A stretch of DNA of 64,000 bases from Cupriavidus sp. U2 (GCF_009663685.2 NZ_RCOG02000031.1:1-64000); one strand, 5' to 3'; shown: positions 47,813 to 60,978, counted from the first letter of the stretch. Translations and numbers: made by a program. The notes: generated by a model from the sequence alone, not told the origin.

Positions 47813-49729
47813 ATGACCCAAGCCGCCAAGGGCCACGTCCGCGCCGAAGTTTCGGCCGTCACCGACCGCATCGTCGAACGCAGCCGCGCCAGCCGCGCCG
47901 CCTACCTGGCGCGTTGCGAGCGCGCCCAGCAAGACCTGGGGCCGCTGCGCGGCATGTCATGCGCCAACCTGGCCCATGGTTACGCGGCACTGCCGGCCGA
48001 CGACAAGCTCAAGCTGCGCGTCGAACACGCCCCGAACCTGGGCATTGTCACCGCTTACAACGACATGCTGTCGGCCCACCAGCCCTACGAACGCTATCCG
48101 GCCGTCATTCGCGAAGCCGCGCGGGCCGTGGGCGCCGTGGCGCAGGTGGCGGGTGGCGTGCCGGCGATGTGCGACGGCATCACGCAGGGCAATGCAGGCA
48201 TGGAGCTGTCGCTGTTCTCGCGCGATGCCATTGCCATGAGCACCGCCGTGGCGCTGTCGCACAATACGTTCGACGCCGCGCTGATGCTGGGCGTCTGCGA
48301 CAAGATCGTGCCGGGCCTGCTGATGGGCGCGCTGCAGTTCGGCCATTTGCCGGTGGTGTTCGTGCCGGCCGGCCCGATGGCCTCCGGGCTGTCGAACAAG
48401 GAAAAGGCGCGCGTGCGCCAGCTCTATGCCACCGGACAGGTCGGGCGGGACGCGCTGCTCGAAGCCGAATGTGCGGCCTACCATGGCGCCGGCACCTGCA
48501 CGTTCTACGGCACCGCCAACAGCAACCAGTTCCTGATGGAAATCATGGGCCTGCACATGCCGGGCGCGGCGTTCGTGCATCCGGACAGCGGCCTGCGCGA
48601 TGCGCTGACCACGGCGGCGGCCCAGCGCGCGGTGGCGCTGATCGCGCGGGGGCGCGAATATACGCCACTGGCGCAGATCGTCGACGAGCGGGCCGTGGTC
48701 AACGCCATGGTTGGCCTGCTGGCCACCGGGGGTTCGACCAACCACACGATCCACCTGGTGGCCATGGCGCGCGCAGCCGGCATCGTGATCGACTGGAACG
48801 ACTTCGACCGCCTGTCGGCCGTCACGCCGCTACTGGCGCGCGTCTATCCCAACGGCTCGGCCGATGTGAATCACTTCCACGCGGCGGGCGGCGTGGCCTA
48901 CGTGATCGGCCAACTGCTGGAAGCAGGGCTGCTGCACGAAGATGTGAATACCGTGGTGGGCCGTGGCCTGGCACGCTACACCGAAGAGCCGGTCATGACC
49001 GACGGCGCGCTGCGCTGGCGCGATGGCCCGGCCACCAGCGGCGATACCGCCGTGCTGGCCCCGGCATCGGCGCCGTTCTCGGCCGAAGGCGGCCTGCGGC
49101 TGATGGCGGGCAACCTCGGGCGTGGCGTGATCAAGGTCTCGGCCGTGGCCGACGCGCATCGCATCGTGCAGGCCCCGGCGCGCGTGTTCGATTCGCAGGA
49201 GGCGCTGCAGGCGGCGTTCGAGGCCGACGAACTCAATCGCGATGTGGTTGCGGTAGTGCGCTTCCAGGGCCCGAATGCCAACGGCATGCCTGAACTGCAC
49301 CGGTTGACCCCGGCGCTGGGCGCGCTGCAGGACGCCGGCCACAAGGTGGCGCTGGTTACCGATGGCCGCATGTCGGGGGCGTCGGGCAAGGTGCCGGCCG
49401 TGATCCATGTCGGCCCCGAGGCACTTGTGGGCGGCCCGCTGGCACGGGTGCGTGACGGCGACATCATTCGCGTCGACGCCGTGGCCGGTACGCTCGAACT
49501 GGTGGGCGACGCCCGCGTGCAGGCCGAATTCGCCGCGCGCACGCCGGTGGCGGCGCCGGCCGACGATTTCGCGAATTTCAGCATGGGCCGTGGCCTGTTC
49601 GGGCTGTTCCGGCGCCATGCGCGCATTGCCGAGGAGGGTGGCAGCGCGCTCGACCTGTCCGAGGCCGATGCCCCGTCGTCGGCCACGGCCGGTGCGGCTG
49701 TCAAAACCGCGTCCGCCGTCGCACAATAG
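47813..49729 (+). CDS. edd: 6-phosphogluconate dehydratase (Entner-Doudoroff)
   Basis: Iron-sulfur dehydratase that turns 6-phosphogluconate into 2-keto-3-deoxy-6-phosphogluconate. The 638-residue protein starts [19 protein letters not shown] at ATG 47813. Motifs include [34 protein letters not shown] with a cluster Cys, [18 protein letters not shown] and [20 protein letters not shown], and [21 protein letters not shown]. The eda aldolase that completes the pathway is not next to it. gntK follows. Confidence 0.97.
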   Translation: MTQAAKGHVRAEVSAVTDRIVERSRASRAAYLARCERAQQDLGPLRGMSCANLAHGYAALPADDKLKLRVEHAPNLGIVTAYNDMLSAHQPYERYPAVIREAARAVGAVAQVAGGVPAMCDGITQGNAGMELSLFSRDAIAMSTAVALSHNTFDAALMLGVCDKIVPGLLMGALQFGHLPVVFVPAGPMASGLSNKEKARVRQLYATGQVGRDALLEAECAAYHGAGTCTFYGTANSNQFLMEIMGLHMPGAAFVHPDSGLRDALTTAAAQRAVALIARGREYTPLAQIVDERAVVNAMVGLLATGGSTNHTIHLVAMARAAGIVIDWNDFDRLSAVTPLLARVYPNGSADVNHFHAAGGVAYVIGQLLEAGLLHEDVNTVVGRGLARYTEEPVMTDGALRWRDGPATSGDTAVLAPASAPFSAEGGLRLMAGNLGRGVIKVSAVADAHRIVQAPARVFDSQEALQAAFEADELNRDVVAVVRFQGPNANGMPELHRLTPALGALQDAGHKVALVTDGRMSGASGKVPAVIHVGPEALVGGPLARVRDGDIIRVDAVAGTLELVGDARVQAEFAARTPVAAPADDFANFSMGRGLFGLFRRHARIAEEGGSALDLSEADAPSSATAGAAVKTASAVAQ

Positions 49730-49892
49730 GCGGACGTCCGGCCAGGCCCGACCCGCTACAGCCAATCTTCCGACATTCCGTTATCCCCGCGGCGCTGGCG
49801 CTCCGGGGCACTGCCGGGCCACGCCGACGTGTGCCCGGCGGCTACCGACAAGGGTGGCAATACCACCCGACACCATGTTCGATGGAGCAGAC

Positions 49893-50417
49893 ATGATCTA
49901 TATCCTGATGGGCGTTTCCGGCAGCGGCAAGACCACCGTGGGCCAGCTGCTTGCAGAGCGGCTGCACTGTGGCTTCCATGATGCCGACACCTTTCACAGC
50001 GAGGCCAACAAGGCCAAGATGCACGCCGGCGTGCCGCTCACCGACGAAGACCGCTGGCCCTGGCTGGCTGCCATGCGTGCGGCCATCGACGCCGCCCGCG
50101 CCGAGGGCCGCACCCATGTCTTCACCTGCTCGGCGCTGCGCCAGACGTACCGCGACCGCCTGACGCCGCCCGACGGCGGCGTGACGTTCGTGTTCATGAA
50201 AGGCGACGCCTCGACGATCGGCGGCCGCCTGTCGGCCCGCGCCGACCACTTCTTCAACCCGGCACTGCTGCAAAGCCAGTTCGACACCCTGGAAGAGCCC
50301 CGGGACGCGCTGGTGCTTGATATCCGCCGGGCGCCCGAAGTCCTGGTGGAGGACATCCTGGCCAAATGCCCGCCGGAGTCGGTCTCCTGCGCTGGCCAGG
50401 CAAAGACGGCCCACTGA
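49893..50417 (+). CDS. gntK: Gluconokinase GntK
   Basis: ATP-dependent kinase that makes 6-phosphogluconate from gluconate, feeding edd. The 174-residue protein starts MIYILMGVSGSGKTTVGQLLAE with Walker A GVSGSGKTT, the family motif FHDADTFHSEANKAKMHAGVPLTDEDRWPWL, and a LID Arg region. GGAG lies before ATG 49893. No HexR-like palindrome is visible directly in front, so it may be co-transcribed from the edd promoter. Confidence 0.95.
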   Translation: MIYILMGVSGSGKTTVGQLLAERLHCGFHDADTFHSEANKAKMHAGVPLTDEDRWPWLAAMRAAIDAARAEGRTHVFTCSALRQTYRDRLTPPDGGVTFVFMKGDASTIGGRLSARADHFFNPALLQSQFDTLEEPRDALVLDIRRAPEVLVEDILAKCPPESVSCAGQAKTAH

Positions 50418-50659
50418 TCCCTGCACCAAGGCCGGCCAGGCGTGGCTGGCAAGCATCTTGCTAAACCGTTTTGCGTACCGGCGCATGTCTTGGGCATGCA
50501 ACCCCTTGCGGGATTTACCGGTGCGGATATGCTGGAAGCGTCGACTCGACGAGGCATCGATAAACGGGTGGCCGGCGGTATTGCCGTGCAGCAGGGCCGA
50601 AGAGCAGTCAGGCGGCACGGACCGCGGCAGGCGCCCATTTCCACGAAGGAGCGGCCATC

Positions 50660-52135
50660 ATGGCGGCGCGGTTTTTCGACGAGATGCTGGAAGGGCGAGA
50701 GGACGGCACGGTGACGGCCGTCGAGGCCGGACAGGTATTGCCGCCAGGGGCGGTCCGGACTCACTACCGAAGTTTTGCGGACTGGCTCGGCCGGCAGTCC
50801 GTGTCCACCATGGACAACAAGCGCGCGGAGGCGGATCTGATCTTCCGGCGCGTGGGCATTACCTTCGCCGTCTATGGCGACAAGGACGAGTCCAACAGCG
50901 GCACCGAGCGGACCATTCCGTTCGACGTGATACCGCGCGTGTTCCCGGCCAGCGAATGGGCCACGCTGGAACGCGGCCTGCGCCAGCGGGTGGCGGCGCT
51001 GAACCGCTTCATCCATGACATCTACCACGGCCAGGACATCATCCGCGCCGGCGTGATTCCGCCCGACCAGATCTATAACAACGCCCAGTACCGGCCCGAG
51101 ATGCTCGGTATCGACGTGCCGCGCGACATCTATGCCCATGTGGCCGGCATCGACGTGGTGCGCGCGGGCCAGGGCGAGTTCTACGTGCTGGAAGACAACC
51201 TGCGCGTGCCGTCGGGCGTGTCGTACATGCTGGAAAACCGCAAGATGATGATGCGGTTGTTCCCCGACCTGTTCGCCCGCAACCGCGTGGCGCCGGTGGC
51301 CCACTATCCAGACCTGCTGCTGGACATGCTGCGCAGCGTGTCGCCGCAGAATATCGCCGACCCTACCGTGGTCGTGCTCACGCCGGGCATGTACAACTCC
51401 GCGTATTTCGAGCATGCGTTCCTGGCCCAGCAGATGGGCGTGGAACTGGTGGAGGGCAGCGACCTGTTCGTCGAGGACGATCACCTCTACATGCGCACCA
51501 CGCAGGGGCCGCAACGGATCGACGTGATCTACCGCCGCGTGGACGACGACTTCCTCGATCCGCTGGTGTTCCGGGCCGATTCGGCGCTGGGTGCGGCGGG
51601 GCTGCTGTCGGTCTATCGCGCCGGCAACGTGACGATCTCGAACGCCATCGGCACCGGCGTGGCCGACGACAAGTCGATCTATCCGTATGTGCCGGACATG
51701 ATCCGCTTCTACCTGGGCGAAGAGGCCATCCTGTCGAACGTACCCACCTACATGTGCCGCCGGCCCGATGACCTGCAATACGTGCTCGACCACATGGCCG
51801 AGCTGGTCGTGAAGGAAACCCACGGCGCCGGCGGGTACGGCATGCTGGTGGGCCCGGCCGCGACGAAGGCCGAGATCGACCAGTTCCGCGAGGTGGTCAA
51901 GGCGCGGCCCGAGCAGTACATCGCCCAGCCCACGCTGGCGCTGTCCACCTGCCCGACCTATGTGGAATCGGGCATCGCGCCGCGCCATATCGACCTGCGG
52001 CCGTTCGTGCTGTCGGGCAAGGAAGTGCGCATGGTGCCGGGCGGGCTGACGCGCGTGGCGCTGCGCGAGGGGTCGCTGGTGGTGAATTCCTCGCAGGGCG
52101 GGGGCACCAAGGATACCTGGGTGCTGGAACGCTGA
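50660..52135 (+). CDS. Circularly permuted ATP-grasp protein (Anbu cluster)
   Basis: A 491-residue ATP-grasp-type ligase with circular permutation (CP_ATPgrasp family). It has the family segments RVFPASEWATLERGLRQRVAALNRFIHDIYH, GIDVVRAGQGEFYVLEDNLRVPSGVSYMLENR, TPGMYNSAYFEHAFLA, and the C-terminal VVKETHGAGGYGMLVGP. Such proteins probably join peptides or amino acids using ATP. The substrate is unknown. AAGGAG precedes the ATG. It opens the four-gene Anbu cluster. A 242-base gap lies between it and gntK, with no gene seen. Confidence 0.92.
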   Translation: MAARFFDEMLEGREDGTVTAVEAGQVLPPGAVRTHYRSFADWLGRQSVSTMDNKRAEADLIFRRVGITFAVYGDKDESNSGTERTIPFDVIPRVFPASEWATLERGLRQRVAALNRFIHDIYHGQDIIRAGVIPPDQIYNNAQYRPEMLGIDVPRDIYAHVAGIDVVRAGQGEFYVLEDNLRVPSGVSYMLENRKMMMRLFPDLFARNRVAPVAHYPDLLLDMLRSVSPQNIADPTVVVLTPGMYNSAYFEHAFLAQQMGVELVEGSDLFVEDDHLYMRTTQGPQRIDVIYRRVDDDFLDPLVFRADSALGAAGLLSVYRAGNVTISNAIGTGVADDKSIYPYVPDMIRFYLGEEAILSNVPTYMCRRPDDLQYVLDHMAELVVKETHGAGGYGMLVGPAATKAEIDQFREVVKARPEQYIAQPTLALSTCPTYVESGIAPRHIDLRPFVLSGKEVRMVPGGLTRVALREGSLVVNSSQGGGTKDTWVLER

Positions 52136-52168
52136 AGCCGAACACACTGATCGCCGGGAGACCCCATC

Positions 52169-53122
52169 ATGCTGAGCCGTACCGCCGACCACCTGTTCTG
52201 GATGGCCCGCTACACCGAGCGCGCGGAAAACACCGCGCGCATGCTTGACGTCAACTACCAGACCTCGCTGCTGCCGCAATCGGCCGAAGTGGCCGAGCAG
52301 GGCTGGTGGGCGATGCTCGACATCTCCGAGCTGACCCAGGCCTACGACCACAAGTACGGCCTGCTGCACCGTGACGACGTGATCGACTTCATGGTGCGCG
52401 ACATGACCAACCCGTCGTCGATCATGAGCTGCCTGCGCGCGGCGCGCGAGAACGCGCGGGCGGTGCGGGGGTCGCTGACAACCGAGGTCTGGGAAACCAT
52501 CAACACCACGTGGCTGGACGTGCAGCGCATGATCACCGAGGGCGAGTTGCGCGACGATCCGTCGCGCTTCTTCGAATGGGTCAAGTTCCGCTCGCACCTG
52601 GCGCGCGGCGTGCAGTTCGGCACCATGCTCAAGGACGATGCGTTCCACTTCATGCGGCTGGGCACGTTCCTGGAGCGCGCCGACAACACGGCGCGGATTC
52701 TGGACGTCAAGTTCCAGGCATCGGGCCGCGACGACAGCGATCCGAACCGAGAGCAGAACGACTTCTACCACTGGGCGGCCGTGCTGCGGTCGGTGTCGGG
52801 CTTCGAGGTCTACCGCAAGATCTACCGGGCCGTGATCACGCCGCAGCGCGTGGCCGAACTGCTGATCCTGCGGCCGGACATGCCGCGCTCGCTGGTGTCG
52901 AGCATGGACGAGGTGGTGTCGATCCTGGCGCTGGTGGCCAACCAGCAATCGTCGGAGACCGAGCGCCAGGCTGGTAAACTCCACGCCGACCTCAAATACG
53001 CGCGCATCGACGACATCTTCGCCGTCGGCCTGCACGCCTACCTGACCAGCTTCCTGGAGCGCATCGGCGATCTCGGCAATGGCATCAGCCGGGATTTCCT
53101 CGTGCCGCTGCTGGCCGCCTGA
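52169..53122 (+). CDS. Alpha-E domain protein (Anbu cluster)
   Basis: A 317-residue mostly helical protein of the alpha-E family (DUF403). It begins MLSRTADHLFWMARYTERAENTARMLDVNYQTSLLPQ, the family start. It has ITEGELRDDPSRFFEWVKFRS and FHFMRLGTFLERADNTARILDVKF. Alpha-E proteins always accompany the permuted ATP-grasp protein and may form a complex with it, but their biochemical role is not firmly known. It lies 33 bases after the ATP-grasp gene. Confidence 0.92.
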   Translation: MLSRTADHLFWMARYTERAENTARMLDVNYQTSLLPQSAEVAEQGWWAMLDISELTQAYDHKYGLLHRDDVIDFMVRDMTNPSSIMSCLRAARENARAVRGSLTTEVWETINTTWLDVQRMITEGELRDDPSRFFEWVKFRSHLARGVQFGTMLKDDAFHFMRLGTFLERADNTARILDVKFQASGRDDSDPNREQNDFYHWAAVLRSVSGFEVYRKIYRAVITPQRVAELLILRPDMPRSLVSSMDEVVSILALVANQQSSETERQAGKLHADLKYARIDDIFAVGLHAYLTSFLERIGDLGNGISRDFLVPLLAA

Positions 53123-53204
53123 ATCGTCATGCCTGTGCCCGGCGCATCACGCGCCGGGCCTGTGAAGCACCGGCGGGTGGCGTGCCGGGCGCGCGATACG
53201 CATC

Positions 53205-54038
53205 GTGAAATACAGGATCCACCACAAGACCATCTATCAATACACCGAACCGGTGCGTCGCAGCGTGCATGAACTGCGCCTTGCACCGCGCTCGGGGCCG
53301 CTGCAATCGGTGCAGGACTGGCAGCTTTCGGCGCCGGGCAACCTGACCGAGGCGCGCGACGGTTTCGGCAATATCGTCCACAACTTCACCATGGCCGGCC
53401 CGGCCCGCACGATTGCCATCACCGCCACCGGCGAGGTGGAAGTGCAGGGCGGGATGGGGGGTGAACACGGCGGACACCATGCGTTCGTCGATCTGCCGGA
53501 CGCGGGCGAGGCGCGCGTCTCGCCGTTGTACTTTGTGGCGACTACGCCTCTTACGCAAGCGCCAACCGGCCTTCAGGCGTTTGCGGCGCCCTATGTGGCG
53601 GCCGGCCACGATGTGCCGGCGCTGCTGGCCCTGGCCGGCGGCATTGCCGATCGCGTGCGCTACCAGGCCAATACCACCGATGTCGGTACGTCAGCCGCCC
53701 AGGCCTTCGCGCTGGGGAGCGGCGTCTGCCAGGACCAGGCGCAGGTGATGGTGGCCGCCTGCCGTGCGCTTGGCATTCCGGCGCGGTATGTCAGTGGCTA
53801 CTTCTACGATCCGGCCGCCACGGCGCTGGCCAGCCATGCCTGGGCCGATGTCTGCCTCGATGCCGGCCAGGGCCTGTGGTGCAGTATCGACGTGACGCAC
53901 CGCTGCGTGACAGATGCCCGCCATGTACGGCTCGCGGTGGGGCGCGACTACGCCTCGGCTGCACCAATTCGGGGCATTCTCGAAGGTGGCGCGGGCGAAA
54001 CGCTCGACGTCGATATCGCCATCACGCCCGCGGCCTGA
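53205..54038 (+). CDS. Transglutaminase-like cysteine protease (Anbu cluster)
   Basis: A 277-residue cytoplasmic transglutaminase-family protein with catalytic Cys in GSGVCQDQAQV, His in ASHAWADVCL and Asp in SIDVTHRC. The N-terminal bacterial-transglutaminase domain (HHKTIYQYTEPVRRSVHELRLAPR) precedes it. GTG 53205 is the start. Its co-occurrence with alpha-E, ATP-grasp and Anbu suggests cleaving or joining a peptide made by the cluster. That is inference. Confidence 0.92.
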   Translation: MKYRIHHKTIYQYTEPVRRSVHELRLAPRSGPLQSVQDWQLSAPGNLTEARDGFGNIVHNFTMAGPARTIAITATGEVEVQGGMGGEHGGHHAFVDLPDAGEARVSPLYFVATTPLTQAPTGLQAFAAPYVAAGHDVPALLALAGGIADRVRYQANTTDVGTSAAQAFALGSGVCQDQAQVMVAACRALGIPARYVSGYFYDPAATALASHAWADVCLDAGQGLWCSIDVTHRCVTDARHVRLAVGRDYASAAPIRGILEGGAGETLDVDIAITPAA

Positions 54039-54141
54039 CCGGGCTGCGCCGGCATTCAAACGGCATAGCGTTTTGCCGAGAAGCTAAAATGCAAGTTTGC
54101 CGCCTCATCAGAGGTACGGCGCCCCAACAAGACACCTGTTC

Positions 54142-54945
54142 ATGACGTACTGCGTAGCGATGCGGCTGGATGCCGGTCTGGTATTCCTGTCCGATTCCCG
54201 AACCAATGCCGGGGTGGATGCCATTTCCACCTCGCGCAAGATGACCGTCTTCGAAGAGCCGGGCGACCGCGTGCTGGTGCTGATGACGGCCGGCAACCTG
54301 GCCATCAGCCAGTCGGTTCGGCAACTGCTGGCCGAGGCCCGCGACGAAAAGCGTTCGCTGTGGACGGCCCGCGACATGTTCGAGGCTGCCACGATCGTCG
54401 GCGACGCCGTGCGCGCCGTGCACAAGCGCGATGCCCACGCGCTGCGCGAGGCCGGCATCGACTTCAACGTCAGCATGATCTTCGGCGGCCAGATCCGCGG
54501 CGAGCGCACGCGGCTGTTCCATATCTATGCGGCGGGCAATTTCGTCGAGGCGTCGCCCGAGAACTGCTACTTTCAGATTGGCGAGGCCAAGTATGGCAAG
54601 CCGATCGTCGACCGCGTGGTGTCGCCGTCGCTGCCGCTGGGCGAGGCCGCCAAGTGCGCGCTGATTTCGATGGATTCGACGCTCAAGTCGAATATCTCGG
54701 TGGGCCTGCCGCTGGACCTGCTGGTGTACGAGGCCGATTCGCTGCGCGTGACGCGCTTTGTCAACATCGACGAGAAGAACGCGTACTTCCGCATGATCCG
54801 CGACACCTGGGGCCAGCGCCTGCGTCAGGTGTTCGGCGAGATCGCCAATCCCGAGTGGGATGCCGCCGAGCCGGCCGAGTTTCCGCTGGCGCGCGACGAG
54901 GCCGACCGCTGGGGCCAACCCGTGCGCGCACGCCGGGAACGGTAG
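54142..54945 (+). CDS. Anbu, bacterial proteasome-like peptidase
   Basis: Anbu, a proteasome-related Ntn-hydrolase distinct from HslV and the actinobacterial proteasome. The 267-residue protein starts MTYCVAMRLDAGLVFLSDSR. Removing Met1 would expose Thr1, and counting from it gives Asp17 (LSDSR) and Lys32 (SRKM), the proteasome catalytic set at expected spacing. NVSMIFGGQI and the Ser-rich SMDSTLKSNISVGLPLDLLVYE follow. The substrate is unknown. It is the fourth gene of the ATP-grasp/alpha-E/transglutaminase cluster. Confidence 0.93.
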   Translation: MTYCVAMRLDAGLVFLSDSRTNAGVDAISTSRKMTVFEEPGDRVLVLMTAGNLAISQSVRQLLAEARDEKRSLWTARDMFEAATIVGDAVRAVHKRDAHALREAGIDFNVSMIFGGQIRGERTRLFHIYAAGNFVEASPENCYFQIGEAKYGKPIVDRVVSPSLPLGEAAKCALISMDSTLKSNISVGLPLDLLVYEADSLRVTRFVNIDEKNAYFRMIRDTWGQRLRQVFGEIANPEWDAAEPAEFPLARDEADRWGQPVRARRER

Positions 54946-55044
54946 AGGGAAACGTCTACCCCATTCGCGCCGGCGCGGGCGTCGAACGGCGGGGCGCCGC
55001 AGTACACTCTGCGGCGACTGCCACATTCCCATTGCACTTGTCTC

Positions 55045-55866
55045 ATGCGCGACATCCTGCTGTTCTCCCACGCCAACGGATTTCCCGTGCCCACGTACCG
55101 CAAGCTGTTCGGGGCGCTGGAAGATGCCTTCGAGATCCGCGCCGTCGAACGCTACGGCCACGATCCAAAGTACCCGGTCACGCGCGAATGGCACAATCTG
55201 GTGGACGAATTGCTACGTGAGATCGAACGCGCGCGTCGCGAGGGCGCCGATACCCGCAAGGTCTGGCTGGTCGGGCATTCGCTGGGCGGTTTCCTGTCGC
55301 TGATGGCCGCGCTGCGCGAACCGCAGCGCGTGCGCGGTGTGGTGATGCTCGATTCGCCGATCATCGCCGGCTGGCGGGCGTCGCTGCTGCGGGCGTCGCA
55401 GGTCCTGGGTCTGGACGAAAAACCTGGCCCGGCGGCCGTGACCAAGAACCGCCGCACGCACTGGCCCGATACCGAATCGGTCCGGACCCACTTCCAGGCC
55501 AAGCGCAATTTCCAGGTCTGGGACCCGGACGTGCTGCGCGACTACGCCGAGCATGGCACCGAGCCGACCGGCCGGGCCGCGGAACGCCGCCTGCGTTTCG
55601 ACCGCGACGTGGAATACCGCATCTATCGCACGCTGCCCACCAGCCTGGGCCGGCGCGTGGCCCATGGCGCGCCGGTGCCGGTGGGCTTCATTGCCGGCAC
55701 GAAATCGCGCGAGGTCAGGCAGGTGGGACTGGGCGCCACGCGCAAGCTGGTGGGCGACCGCCTGCGCTTCATGGAAGGCGGGCATCTCTATCCGATGGAG
55801 CGGCCGCTGGAAACCGCCGCCACCGTTCAAGAGCTGATCGGGCAGATGCGCGACAGCGGCCACTGA
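55045..55866 (+). CDS. Alpha/beta hydrolase after the Anbu cluster
   Basis: A 273-residue hydrolase with oxyanion segment LLFSHANGFPVPTY, nucleophile elbow GHSLGG, and a C-terminal GGHLYPMERP region holding the His. No signal peptide or lid is clear. It starts 99 bases after Anbu. The weak ribosome-binding site leaves co-expression open. The substrate is unknown. Confidence 0.86.
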   Translation: MRDILLFSHANGFPVPTYRKLFGALEDAFEIRAVERYGHDPKYPVTREWHNLVDELLREIERARREGADTRKVWLVGHSLGGFLSLMAALREPQRVRGVVMLDSPIIAGWRASLLRASQVLGLDEKPGPAAVTKNRRTHWPDTESVRTHFQAKRNFQVWDPDVLRDYAEHGTEPTGRAAERRLRFDRDVEYRIYRTLPTSLGRRVAHGAPVPVGFIAGTKSREVRQVGLGATRKLVGDRLRFMEGGHLYPMERPLETAATVQELIGQMRDSGH

Positions 55867-55976
55867 AGACGGGCACGGCGCCGAGCGGCGCATGCGCCGC
55901 AGCGGCGGGGCAGCGCATCGCGGACACCGCCCTGTCACAAAATCCGGGTCGGCGGCGGACGGGGTCTCATGTATAA

Positions 55977-57656
<1,680 letters not shown>

Positions 57657-57681
57657 CGCGCCGCGACGAAGGAGACAAGCC

Positions 57682-58551
57682 ATGAAACTGTGTGGATTCG
57701 ACGTCGGCCTCGACAAGCCGTTCTTCCTGATCGCCGGCCCGTGTGTCATCGAGTCCGAACAGATGGCGCTGGACACCGCCGGCGAGCTCAAGCAGATCAC
57801 CGGCGAGCTGGGCATCCCGTTCATCTACAAGTCGTCGTTCGACAAGGCCAACCGGTCGTCGGGCAAGTCGTTCCGTGGTCTGGGCATGGAGAAGGGCCTG
57901 GACATCCTGGCCACGGTGAAGCGCGAAATCGGCGTGCCCGTGCTGACGGACATCCACGAGATCGACGAGATCAAGCCCGTCGCCGCCGTGGTGGACGTGC
58001 TGCAGACGCCGGCCTTCCTGTGCCGCCAGACCGATTTCATCCGTGCGTGCGCCCAGAGCGGACGCCCGGTGAACATCAAGAAGGGCCAGTTCCTGGCGCC
58101 GCACGACATGAAGAACGTGATCGACAAGGCGCGTGACGCGGCCCGCGAGGCCGGTCTGCCCGATGACGTGTTCATGGCCTGCGAGCGTGGCGTTTCCTTC
58201 GGCTACAACAACCTGGTGTCGGACATGCGCTCGCTGGCGATCCTGCGCGAGACCGGTGCCCCGGTGGTGTTCGACGCCACCCACTCGGTGCAGTTGCCGG
58301 GCGGCCAGGGCACCAGCTCGGGCGGCCAGCGCGAGTTCGTGCCGGTGCTGTCGCGTGCCGCGGTGGCCACCGGCGTGGCGGGCCTGTTCATGGAAACCCA
58401 TCCGGACCCGAGCAAGGCCATGTCCGACGGCCCCAACGCGGTGCCGCTGTCGCGCATGAAGGAACTGCTGTCCGTGCTGAAGGACCTGGACATCCTGGTC
58501 AAGCGCGCCGGCTTCCTGGAAGACAACTTCGGCTGGCCGGCCTGCGCCTGA
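57682..58551 (+). CDS. kdsA: KDO-8-phosphate synthase
   Basis: Makes 3-deoxy-manno-octulosonate-8-phosphate for lipopolysaccharide core. The 289-residue TIM-barrel protein has [46 protein letters not shown] and [19 protein letters not shown] precedes ATG 57682. It starts 25 bases after pyrG. Confidence 0.97.
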   Translation: MKLCGFDVGLDKPFFLIAGPCVIESEQMALDTAGELKQITGELGIPFIYKSSFDKANRSSGKSFRGLGMEKGLDILATVKREIGVPVLTDIHEIDEIKPVAAVVDVLQTPAFLCRQTDFIRACAQSGRPVNIKKGQFLAPHDMKNVIDKARDAAREAGLPDDVFMACERGVSFGYNNLVSDMRSLAILRETGAPVVFDATHSVQLPGGQGTSSGGQREFVPVLSRAAVATGVAGLFMETHPDPSKAMSDGPNAVPLSRMKELLSVLKDLDILVKRAGFLEDNFGWPACA

Positions 58552-58568
58552 TCCAGCCAGCAGTACCC

Positions 58569-58593
58569 GCCGCCCGCGCCTGTCGCGGGCGGC
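58569..58593 (+). terminator. Hairpin after kdsA
   Basis: GCCGCCCGCG pairs exactly with CGCGGGCGGC around CCTGT. No long T-run follows. Confidence 0.45.
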
Positions 58594-58684
58594 GTCGCTT
58601 CCGATGCGTCAGATCGGGTGCGCGCGTGAATCGCCCCGGACGCACTGGTATCGAAAGACAATACAAAAGATTCGGAGATAGCGT

Positions 58685-58975
58685 ATGGCCGCCGGCCTTA
58701 TCATCGCGTACGTCGACGTGACGGATCCCCAGCAGTACGAGCAGTACAAGGTGCTTTCCACGCGGGCCATGCAGGCGCACGGCGCGCAAGTGCTGGTGCG
58801 GGGCGGCAAGACCGAGCCGCTCGAGGGGCAATGGGCGCCGACGCGCGTGGTGGTGCTGAAATTCCCGAGCTACGAGGCCGCCAAGGCCTTCTACGCCAGC
58901 GAGGAATACCTGGCAGCCCGCCAATCCCGCGAGCATGCGGCAAAGATGAACATGATCGTCGTGGAAGGCGTCTGA
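58685..58975 (+). CDS. DUF1330 family protein
   Basis: A 96-residue dimeric alpha/beta-barrel-type protein. It starts MAAGLIIAYVDVTDPQQYEQYKVL behind GGAGA. It has VLVRGGKTEPLEGQW and VVVLKFPSYEAAKAFY. DUF1330 proteins are widespread, with no assigned reaction. It lies between kdsA and eno, 63 bases before eno. Confidence 0.92.
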   Translation: MAAGLIIAYVDVTDPQQYEQYKVLSTRAMQAHGAQVLVRGGKTEPLEGQWAPTRVVVLKFPSYEAAKAFYASEEYLAARQSREHAAKMNMIVVEGV

Positions 58976-59002
58976 GACTTCCACCCGTCATCTGGCACGT
59001 AG

Positions 59003-60328
<1,326 letters not shown>

Positions 60329-60370
60329 CCCCCAGGCCTGCCGTCGGCGCGTGCCACCGGCGAGCCAACG

Positions 60371-60409
60371 AAAAACGCCGCTTCCGGGTTCGCCGGGGCG
60401 GCGTTTTTT
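60371..60409 (+). terminator. Rho-independent terminator of eno
   Basis: AAAAACGCCGC pairs with GCGGCGTTTTT around a 16-base loop, ending in T6. Confidence 0.9.
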
Positions 60410-60568
60410 GCGATATGGTGTGGCGATTGTGCCGATATCCGGTGCCGGACGCACTGTTGTTGCGCTTTGTAGCGTCTTTTGTTTTGCAATCTGCGGCCGC
60501 ATGATGGATCATTGGTGCCCATCGGAAACCTCCGACCACGCCATTATTCCATTGCGCCTTTTGCCCCG

Positions 60569-60910
60569 ATGCGCCTGATTTCCCTGCTGTTGTTCGTGCT
60601 GTTGCTGGCCATTCAGTACCCGCTCTGGCTGGGCAAGGGCGGCTGGCTGCGCGTGTGGGATCTGAATCGCCAGGTGGGCGAGCAGGTCACGCATAACCAG
60701 GCGCTGAAACTGCGCAACGCCAAGCTGGAAGGCGAAGTGAAGGACCTGCAGGATGGCACGGGCGCCATCGAAGAACGCGCCCGGTATGAACTCGGCATGG
60801 TCAAGGACGACGAGGTGTTCGTCCAGTTCGTGGCCCCGGCCCCGAAGGTCAGCGCCACACCGCCACTGCCGCCGCCTGCCAATTCCGTCGCCGGACGCGG
60901 CGGTCACTAG
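60569..60910 (+). CDS. ftsB: Cell-division protein FtsB
   Basis: Divisome protein linking FtsL and FtsQ. The 113-residue protein starts [26 protein letters not shown] at ATG 60569: one transmembrane helix with the FtsB hallmark [11 protein letters not shown] periplasmic coiled coil follows ([23 protein letters not shown]), then [18 protein letters not shown] and a Pro-rich tail. eno-ftsB adjacency is common. Confidence 0.95.
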   Translation: MRLISLLLFVLLLAIQYPLWLGKGGWLRVWDLNRQVGEQVTHNQALKLRNAKLEGEVKDLQDGTGAIEERARYELGMVKDDEVFVQFVAPAPKVSATPPLPPPANSVAGRGGH

Positions 60911-60957
60911 GCATCAGCCAACGGGCGTCATCCAGCAGGCGTCAACCAGTATCAGAG

Positions 60958-60978
60958 CCGGCCGCGCAATGCGGCCGG
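60958..60978. terminator. Hairpin between ftsB and the Gly/Tyr-rich lipoprotein
   Basis: CCGGCCGC pairs with GCGGCCGG around GCAAT; AAGGTTTTC follows. It lies between two convergent genes. Confidence 0.45.

Noticed and set aside
49994-53035. 1013-codon open frame opposite gntK, the ATP-grasp and alpha-E genes
   Set aside because: It spans several real genes and an intergenic gap, is His/Arg-rich without domains, and is a typical antisense shadow.
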